A DNA stretch of 64,000 bases. It comes from Nectonema munidae (lineage: Eukaryota; Nematomorpha; Nectonematoida; Nectonematidae). The notes beneath the pieces were generated by a model, which was not told the origin of the DNA, did no database searches, and saw only the letters and a program-made list of their open reading frames with translations. The stretch's first letter is position 1. Each line of letters opens with the position of its first letter. The stretch is from assembly GCA_030549495.1 (NCBI GenBank), contig JAUIRK010000461.1:496001-560000 (forward strand), given 5' to 3'. The position numbers and the translations under genes are program-made. Below are positions 55,927 through 64,000 of the stretch, in pieces.

Positions 55927-56087
55927 GGGGTCGTTCACAGATGATGTTAACCAAAATTTGGGGTAGAGTGCAAAAAGTTGGCAATAGGTTATATTTAATA
56001 AGAGAATGTGTAGTAAAAAGCAGAAAATAGGAGTGAAGGTAGTCAAAAAATAACCAAAAATTGGTTAACATCATTTGTGAAAGCTTC
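55927..56087. mobile_element. 161-bp MITE
   Basis: The left end GGGGTCGTTCACAGATGATG continues TTAACCAAAATTTGG. The right end, inverted, reads GGAAGCTTTCACAAATGATG then TTAACCAATTTTTGG. TTAT flanks both sides (55923-55926, 56088-56091). A related end is at 17085-17135. No coding frame. Confidence 0.7.
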
Positions 56088-56091
56088 CTTA

Positions 56092-59000
56092 TGCAATAGT
56101 AAAGGTTTGAAAATTTTCTTTCTATATTATTTAATATTTAATATGATATTGAAATTGACATATGTGCTCAATTTTCTAAGATATTTTTAATTCAGTTCTG
56201 TATTAAAAGGAATTGAAATAAACAGATGCGAAAAACAAAAATCAACCAAAAATTTTTAAAAGGAATAAATCTTATAGCGCATAATCCTTTTCTATATTAT
56301 AACTTTTTAAAAGGTATTCTATAAGAATTTTTGTATCCAATATCATTACCTCCTTCATCCACTATAAATATATTTTATGTCACTATCTTTTTACTACAAG
56401 TAAAATGTTGTAAAATGACTAAAATTTTCTTATGTTCATTTCCAGCGATATTGCTTTTTTATTAAGAATGCGTATCTCTACAGTTAATTTGGATGTAACT
56501 AACCATGCCAGGTCTGTCCTACCTTTCATAGCGTATGCGTCAAATATTGTGTTTTCTTCATGATGATGGGCCATTTTTTTAATTTTCTTTTAAATCATTA
56601 AATTATCATAGATAATATTATAAAGATTTTTTAAGTAATTTTTTTAATTACAAAAACATTTTATTATTTATGTAAAAACTACACAAAATGCTTCTGTTAA
56701 CTTCAAGTTTTCTTGTTATTATCTCAAATATCAATGGAGTAATTTTTAACAGCAAGTAATCAATGCGTCACTTTTGATGCAGCGTCATGGTTTGGCCGCC
56801 CGTGTGCTAAACTTTGTTCATTAGTACTAAGTTATCCTTTTGTTGATACACGATATTTCGTTGCTAACTTTTCAAATGTCATTTTCAATATTTTTGTAAG
56901 TAGCCACGTAGCCAGCCAGACTTGGATCTGGGTCCATCCATCAAAGCAGGGGTGTTTTTAATCCTATCTAAGCCATTTTATGAAATTCTGGCCGCATCAG
57001 TGAGAGTTATTATTTGAGGCCCTTTCTTTATTCTAAGGGCTAATGATAGAAAATAGAATTGTTCAAGGTCATGAAACTCTTTTAATCGAAATAAATAAGA
57101 CAAGAAGTTTTTCAAAAAAACTCATGTACACTAAGCAATATAGCACCTTTATGTGTCTTTTAAATAAAAAAACTTTTCGTGCATCATATATAGATAGAAA
57201 AACATAAGAGGTGCAGATCCGGAGGGCCGAGACCCCTAATGTGATTTCAAAGGTAGTGAAAAAGCTTTTCGTTCCACCAATAATTTTGAATTTTTTTTAT
57301 ATCATTAAAAGACTTGTTTGGCTTGTGAGTGTAGACTTTTGATATTACTTTACCTATTTTACAGTTGAGTTTCAGACACAAATTCTTTTAAAATAAATTT
57401 TAATAATTATAAAAGAAAAAGATAAACATACAGTGGTGCCCTTCTTTGCTCCCTGAAATAAAAATTTCTAGCCCCGTTACTGTTTATAAGTAGGTTGTTT
57501 ATTAAGGCTAGGAATTTCCCTTTTAGCCTATATTTAATATTTTAATACATTTATTCACTTTAAAACATGCTAATTTTGAAAAAGTTAGCTATAGTTATAG
57601 GGAAAGTAGAAAATTAAAACTTTTCTGACTTCTCACTACCGACCAGTGATGGCCTACCTTATGGTTCTTTTTTGTATCAAAAAGAAATTTCGTATTTCCA
57701 AACTTCACTTTTTTCGTATCGTAAAATTGTATCGGAATAAAAAAATACATTTTAAGAAGATATTAAAATTTTGAAAAAAAATCGAAACGTAATAAAGTAA
57801 TCAATCAAACATGATCAAAAAGGTTTGTTTTTTTAACCTTGCGAATAAATGCCTTTGAATTCTTTAGTACAATAACTGCCTATTAATGTTGTGTTTTTTA
57901 ATTTTAATTTTTTATATATTATTCATTTTAAGAGATAATCTAAAGAAGTTAATTTACAATAATTCAAGAACATCAAATTCCATATATATATATAATGTTA
58001 AAAATAACAAATTCACGTAAAATTGGATAAATTTATCACTTAAAACTTTTTTCAGATCTGAAAAATTCATAATTTCAAAATGCACAAACACTTTCAATAA
58101 TTGCTTTTCTCTTGTATATAAAATAAGTAATTAAATTATCTTGCTAATCAATCTTTTCTATAATTAGATTTTATAAAACTCTCATATATTTATATCACTG
58201 ATAATACGATATTCTTTATCAATTATACACCCATACTCGAAATAACATTACACGACTGGAGCATACATAAAGGCTCTTTCCTATATACATGATACACACA
58301 CAAAATAATAGGAACTCCAAAAGCGCTGCTTGATCCTCGTATCGTACTTTAATTTCGAAACGTGACGTACCGTATGCCACCACCGCTTCCGACTCTATTA
58401 GAATTTATGGCCTGTAACCCAAGTTTGTGCATATACAACCGGTATCCTTTGCATAACCTTATTAAGATTTCGCGTAGATAAACCGGAACGGTGTAATTTG
58501 CTTTTCTACTTTATATGCATTTTAGTAGGCAAAGGTTCAAATGTAAAAAGCGTGGAAAGACGACTGCTTTCCTAAACTCAGTGCAGAGGGCGATAGAACT
58601 TCTCCACTGCATAACCGGAACTTTTCCTTTAGTATTTCAATTCTCAAGGAATGTATTTTTTTAAATTTTACATTTTGCAAAAGAATTCTATAATCATTTT
58701 ATTAATGAGTATTTGTATACATACCTAATTCAAACTCTTTTATGGGCCACTAAAATTTGATATTGCACTTTTTGGGTATTATACAAAATTTTATCCTGCC
58801 AAAAATTTTAACCATGTGTGCGACTCTAGGTAGCTTTTAGAATTTTGTATGTACTGAAAAATTAAAAAAAGTAGTATTCAAAGCTTAATTGCTTGAAAAG
58901 TTTTTTCGTATAATCTCATCAACTAACATTATAGATAAAATTCTGAGTTTAATTCTGCAGTATATATAACTGAAGTATTTGAAATTTCCTACCTCCTTTT

Positions 59001-59180
59001 TCCATAGGAATATTAAGTATACTTTTGGGAAGCCGCGGATCCAGCCTCTCCTTAAATATCCTTCGTAGAATGTACATGAAACCTTTTAATAATACAATAT
59101 AATAAGATTTAAAAAATTTCCACGCTTCTTTGCTGCTTAGTGTTATTTGCATATAAATGCATCGGATACCCAAGGGAATA
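56092..59180. other. 3.1 kb with no recognisable gene
   Basis: AT-rich sequence with only short accidental open frames. I see no RNA gene or well-defined repeat. Scattered motifs (for example AGTGATGGCCTACC near 57647) may be old MITE remnants. Confidence 0.5.
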
Positions 59181-59188
59181 CTAATCTA

Positions 59189-59270
59189 CAGGGCTGTGGG
59201 AGTCGAAGTGGAATGCTTTTGAGAGCTTATTGAGCTGAGTCGATAAAACTATGTCTACTCCGATTAATAA
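59189..59270. repeat. hAT-type MITE end (GGGCTGTGG family)
   Basis: CAGGGCTGTGGGAGTCGAAG at 59189 is the intact form of the end seen at 20743. A matching right end was not found nearby. Confidence 0.5.
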
Positions 59271-59471
59271 ATGAATCGTGAATGGAGCAATCATTTCAAT
59301 CTAAATCAAACATGAACGCCATTTCCAAGTGTTAAATGTTTATTATGAAACCAAGGCATTCCACTTTTAGCATAATTTTTAAAAAGTTTAACAAAGGGAC
59401 CCTTGAATTGTTCTGGGCATTTTTTATGGTCAACCTTTATTTAAAATGTAAATTTTGTTTTAATCCTTTAA

Positions 59472-59574
59472 CGCATTTGTTTCAGAAATTAATTTTCTAC
59501 TTTTAATTTTGATATAACTTAAATTAGGCGATTTTTATTCGTGGGTCACTGATGTCGCGCTGTGCCTGAAAGGG
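59472..59574. mobile_element. possible tiny piggyBac-type MITE
   Basis: TTAA flanks (59468-59471, 59575-59578) enclose about 103 bp. The right end, inverted, reads CCCTTTCAGGCACAG; the left reads CGCATTTGTTTCAG. The similarity is weak, so this is tentative. Confidence 0.3.
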
Positions 59575-59984
59575 TTAAAGCGTAACCCATTTTAAACCAC
59601 TTTCCTTTTAAGCAGACGTGTAGTTTCAAGTATTCCAAATTTATATTTTTTGGGCATCAACACGCATTTCTTGAAAGTCTATAATGAATTACTTTTGGAG
59701 ATCCTCCAAATATCATTATGGTCGTCTTTTTTACTCCATTATACTTATTATGAGGGGGTGTGCGTACTGGGGGCGCTAAGCGCGCTTAAAACAGGCACAA
59801 ACCCCTCCAATTTTTCAGTAGCCCCCTTCCTTCTAAAGCCTTTTTCCGAGCGAGAATCCTTGCATTCTTGATCACATTTTTTTAAATTGAGATTTAATAA
59901 ACTAATACAAATTTATATTTATGCATGCAAATACCAAACTTATATATCCAGTATTAAAATGATTTATAACTTTTCTTTTTAAAG

Positions 59985-60125
59985 CCGCCACCGTGCGTGA
60001 GTAAGCTTGGCTAGGTACCTGTTTTCAAGGCCACAAGGCTTTGAGACGATCCAGCATAAAATTTTCGTTGCTCATAGTTTGAAGCAAACGGCGCAACTGT
60101 GCCTTCTCATTAATCATTGCCCAGT
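59985..60125 (+). mobile_element. SINE-2 related copy
   Basis: The sequence has GTGCGTGAGTAAGCTTGGCT near the start, a degenerate B-box-like GAGACGATCC, and the body motif ACGGCGCAACTGTGCCTTCT shared with 15228-15375. The head differs from the other two copies. Confidence 0.45.
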
Positions 60126-60624
60126 TCTTAGCAATGAACAGAGATGGAGTTAAAGTGCAGGATCGTATTTACTCATCTTTTTACGTATTTACTCTATTAT
60201 TACTCCTCTCTTTAGATTTTCATCTTATATACTTTTATGTATACATATTGTCAGTGTTGAAGCATGTATGTAAAGTACTATCGTAATCGTTTAGGACAAC
60301 TCGAGAAAGGATTTCTACAAATGCTAATTTGGGAGAAAAAGGTTAAGAAAGCAAATACATAGCATTATGTGTTAGGAGAAAAGTCTTTCAAAGAAATAGC
60401 GAATAAATCAACGCACATTCATTATTCATGCTAACCATCGAATAGCAAGAAGCCAACAAAAGATATGAGGTTTTAAAAACAAAAAGTTGATTTAATTTTA
60501 TTTAATGTATTTTTCTAACATATTTTTATACAAAGTAATGAAAAAATATTCAATTAAGTCTATATATAAAAATTAAGATACAAAATAGATACATAGAAAC
60601 TGATAGCAGCTGGTGTTTCAACAA

Positions 60625-60890
60625 GGTTTTAAGAGTGTCCTGCACAACGAACATAATGCGACAGTGTATTTATAGCTTTTATTCCAACTTGCAGACCATT
60701 GTAAGTTCCATACATGTTAGCCAGGCTATCATAACTCTGACCTCTCATGCCATCCAAATCAACACGAAAATCTTTGAACTTGTATCACATTTCAAACTAA
60801 AATCTCAGCACCATGATCATGGATGCTTTTCAACGCCAGAAATCTTTCAACTGGCTTATTGTCAGATTTTAGATATTGCACAAACCCCTC
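60625..60890 (-). pseudogene. hAT transposase fragment (ZMYM1-like)
   Basis: On the minus strand, broken frames give NKPVERFLALKSIHDHGAEI then DLDGMRGQSYDSLANMYGTY and NGLQVGIKAINTLSHYVRCA followed by GHSL. This is the central block of ZMYM1-like hAT transposases (consensus RGQSYDNASNMSGKYNGLQ and PCAAHSLNL). The catalytic-region Asp of the RGQSYD motif is present, but the fragment is short and interrupted. Confidence 0.7.
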
Positions 60891-60900
60891 CTATTTTTTA

Positions 60901-62100
60901 AAGAATACTCATACTATGAGTATGAGTTGATCAGAATGGCTAACACCAGACAGCATCCAAAATGAGTGAATAATATTTTCTTGTTAATCTTTATTTATTA
61001 TAATTAATTGAATTTCTTCAGGCATTTAATCTATGCATGCATCATAATACATCTTCCTAAAATCGGAGTTTTTAAGGTTTTATTGTAAAGATATCTCTAA
61101 AAAAATATCATAAAATCTCTTTGTTTAAAAATATAATAGTTTTTCCTTTACCGCCATCTAAATTTCCCATTATATGCTACAAATGAACCCTTTTCTCTAT
61201 CTTCATGGATGCATAATATGTTTGTAGGTAATTCACATTCTCTAAAAGAAATGAATGCTCCGTCTAGTATTTTATTTACTTATATTTGGGAAAATAGCAT
61301 AAATAGTAGTCATAACTACTAAGTAAGTAAATGTTTATTAATCCAAAAACAGATTTACTTATCTAATTAGTTAGTGACAATAATTTTTTTCCTCAGTGAT
61401 TTACGGTTTAGGGCCCCCTTAGCATGAGGGTCCTAGGCGGATGGCTTATAGCAAAATCTTGTCCTGGCTATGAGTAATGTTTTTAAACACATTAAAGTGT
61501 ATATATATATATATATATCCAGCCAGCTTTCAAAATATGTGAACTATTACTTATACTTGCCATTTTACATTTTGATTAAAAAAAATAATAAAACCTAATC
61601 AAATATTGAAATTATTCATAACTACTAACTTTATACCCAATTCTTCCTCCTCTGTCGGTCCCTCGCCACACCTTTGCAGTTGGAGAAATATTCGGAGCGG
61701 GTTGAGTGCGTAGGGTTAGTAGGCGTATGCTTACAGAAAAAATGGCTACGCTCTGGTACCAGAGGACTCAAACTGTCATGGAAAATAGAAACAATATTTT
61801 TTATATATACAGTTTCACTCTTTTAAGTTTTATGATTTAGTTTGCTAAAATATACATAATTTTATTCTATGTTCATCCTTAAGTATGATGCACAAATTAA
61901 TATTTGTCAGGTAATAGGGGTAATGGAAGACATGCAAAAAAGCTTTGATACGAAAACAGATCCAAAGGATAAGAAAATAAATTAGACTTAAAAAAATGAG
62001 ACTTCTAGAAAAGTGAAGATGTAACTTGTAAACAGAAACATTCTAATAAATTTTCTTTTTTAATAGAGCTTTTTGTTCTCTAATGTTGCGCAATCGGATT
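60901..62100. other. no gene seen; TA microsatellite
   Basis: AT-rich spacer. A (TA)n run of about 20 bp lies at 61499-61518. The segment 61925-62030 is repeated at 63855-63970. Confidence 0.5.
61925..62030. repeat. dispersed repeat, copy 1
   Basis: GCTTTGATACGAAAACAGAT and AGAAAATAAATTAGACTTAA recur with few changes at 63855-63970, in the same orientation. Confidence 0.75.
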
Positions 62101-62275
62101 TTCTAAAATGAAAGCAAGCATTGTTTGTATTCGAAATTTGGTATGACACATTTACTCGCAAGAAAGGAAACACCTTACACTTCATTTCAAAATCTCTCTA
62201 TCCAAAACATTAATTCTATCCAAGGTATTGATTTCTTTGAGAAGGTTACTACCATACTTTGTGTTGCTCTAATTC

Positions 62276-62345
62276 AGTGTTTCTTAACCTTTTTATGTGT
62301 TCGCACCCCTTTTGATTCCCAAATTCTTTCATGCACCTCCACTTG
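62276..62345. mobile_element. hAT-like left end
   Basis: CAGTGTTTCTTAACCTTTTT at 62276, then CGCACCCCTTTTGATTCC, resembles the hAT left end at 23904. No partner end was found. Confidence 0.45.
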
Positions 62346-64000
62346 AAATATAAAAATTAAGAAAAAAAATTTTTTTATTGAAACAAAATTTTAATATTTT
62401 TTAAAATAAAAAGATCTGAATGTAAAAATAAAGAGATACTAATGACTTTGTTGTTCCTGTTTTTTTGAAATTAAAACATCATAGCTAGCCCTTAAAAATA
62501 TTGCTTATTTCAAATGTAAAATAATAATTCAATATAAAAGAGAAAAGAAATATAAATGTTAACTTACATGAGAATCAAAGGTTATTTTTGAAAAGACGTG
62601 TGATTAGTGCAAAAACTATAGAATACTGTATTTCAAAATGATAGAAAAATAAACAAATTAAACTGTAAGATATTCATTTTTGACCTCAAATTTTTTACAA
62701 ATAAATACATAGTATCTTGGCGAATCTCCATATGCATATATAATGCCTCTGAAGCTTTACCAAGCTCCTAATATATAAGCAGAGAAATAAGTGAGTTTGT
62801 CTACTACTTCTAAATACGTTGTCTATAAATTGTTTTAGTAGACTTCTTTTCATAATCAGTCCACTCACTGACCACTGTAGACTGACTATTATTTGTATAG
62901 TTTTTTCCCACTACTTTGTTTGTGCACGTGACTTTTCTATTTAAGGTTTTAAAACACCTAATTCAACGGGACTGCCACAAAGTGGTCCTTATTAAGAGGT
63001 AGTGACTAAGTCAGGTTGGACTATGCAAAAAATGATACAGAATCAGCATTAAACTAAAAAACGATTTTAAATGCTCCTTGAAACAAGGGTTTCTCTCTTT
63101 TACTTGAAATGTAGTAGACAGTTTGAAAATATTTCTGAAGCAAGGAGTTCACTTTAGTTCTATAACTTTATATATAATTTTCTCTCATATTTGTTCTGAT
63201 CTATTTTCTTTGTTTGTTTTGAAATTTAATAATAATAAGCTTTTACTTCTTAACTTTTTATAAAGTTCTCTTACTAAAGTTTAGGTCTGTGATCCATGAA
63301 TAGACGAAGGCTTCACATCTACAAAATATGAAAAACGTGATTTTATGCGAGTTAAGGTGTGTACCATTGCTGCTTTAAATTCATCCCATCTGAGCTGATC
63401 AATCTTATTATCTAATGCGCTATAAAAAAGTTAAGGCCTTTTCTTCTAAAAATAAGGGAAAGAAGTAAAACTCATGCTATAGAAAGTTTGAGAGACAAGA
63501 CACGATCTACTCTCTTGTGCATATGTGGAATAAGTTTTAGACTCACTAAGCCATACTTACTAACTTGATAAATCGCACCACGCATGCTTGGCTTTTGAAT
63601 GACGGATGGCTGGCTAACTCTGTGAGAGCCATCGTGAAAGGTGTTAGACGACTTAAAGGATTTGTATTTACAAACGATAGTGAGATAAGAAGAGCCAAAT
63701 TAAGGTCATATCAACGCACGTTCCTGCATACCTAGTTTCCCATTTCCGAATTATCCTCGTATAACTTGTCAAAAATGTTCTGTATATTTTTCTCTTTCTT
63801 TCAAGAGATGAAGAATTTATTTCACAAATTCTAAAGTTTGAAATAATGTCTTAGAGAAAAGTAGAAGATATGCCAAAAAGGCTTTGATACAAAAACAGAT
63901 ATAAAGTATAGGAAAATAAATTAGACTTAAAAAGCAGTCAAATAGAGTTCCAGAAAAAAGTGGAACCAAAATGGAAGAACATTAATATGTATTAATGCAT
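62346..64000. other. no gene seen
   Basis: AT-rich sequence. It includes the second copy of the dispersed repeat (63855-63970). A minus-strand stretch near 63345-63425 (ALDNKIDQLRWDEFKAAM) could be an exon or relic, but nothing around it supports a gene. Confidence 0.45.

Noticed and set aside
59650-59871. 73-codon plus-strand frame
   Set aside because: No recognisable domain, poor composition for a protein of this region, and no splice or poly(A) support.

Overview
The window is AT-rich animal DNA, most likely from an arthropod. The evidence is a poly(A)-binding protein gene with ten GT-AG introns (eight of them only about 46-73 bp), an intronless CTU1-type tRNA thiolase gene, and a dense load of LINEs, tRNA-derived SINEs and piggyBac, pogo/Tigger and hAT transposons. 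A parasitic copepod would fit the base composition and tiny introns, but that is a guess. Only two genes look like intact host genes: cytoplasmic PABP (19746-29617, + strand, 11 exons, 671 aa) and CTU1/NCS6 (54786-55832, + strand, 348 aa). No LTR element, retrovirus or Polinton was recognised.

Layout. 1-3020: complex tandem repeats punctuated by poly-C runs. 3035-6160: 5'-truncated LINE of the RNase H-bearing R1/I type (LINE-B). About 6191-13093: a broken piggyBac transposon, split at a TTAA by a 5.0-kb non-autonomous piggyBac-type element (7283-12289) made largely of two ~150-bp satellite arrays. 13098-17140: an OTU-like coding relic, an unclassified inverted-repeat element, a SINE, a spliced but degenerate gene fragment and a MITE end. 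17420-19320: decayed Jockey/CR1-like LINE. 19697-29671: PABP, whose 5.9-kb second intron holds a hAT MITE, a complete but decayed transposon of a family I cannot classify, a hAT relic, and a foldback/minisatellite element inside that relic. 29523-32210: PABP terminal exon, 3' UTR and a piggyBac relic; this block is duplicated at 46215-52835. 32376-38862: pogo/Tigger transposon interrupted by a Jockey/CR1-like LINE with an intact 1022-codon ORF2. 40060-45140: near-complete LINE-A. 47297-51004: minus-strand piggyBac splitting the duplicate. 51309-51485: a SINE whose 3' tail matches LINE-A. 53230-54155: second foldback element carrying a hAT MITE. 54786-55845: CTU1. 55900-64000: mostly non-coding, with MITEs, a SINE copy and a ZMYM1-like hAT fragment.

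How the parts relate. The strongest non-routine signal is a SINE/LINE partnership. LINE-A, LINE-B and the SINE share a 3' tail in which a 4-bp stem with a 4-nt loop has three different but always complementary stem sequences, followed by the invariant GAAAGTGCTT. This suggests an RNA hairpin recognised by the LINE reverse transcriptase. Second, the piggyBac family supplies matching terminal repeats to a non-autonomous element that carries satellite DNA with 300-bp higher-order units. Third, a block containing the 3' end of PABP was duplicated about 17 kb downstream and each copy was then split by different transposons, giving a readable order of insertions.
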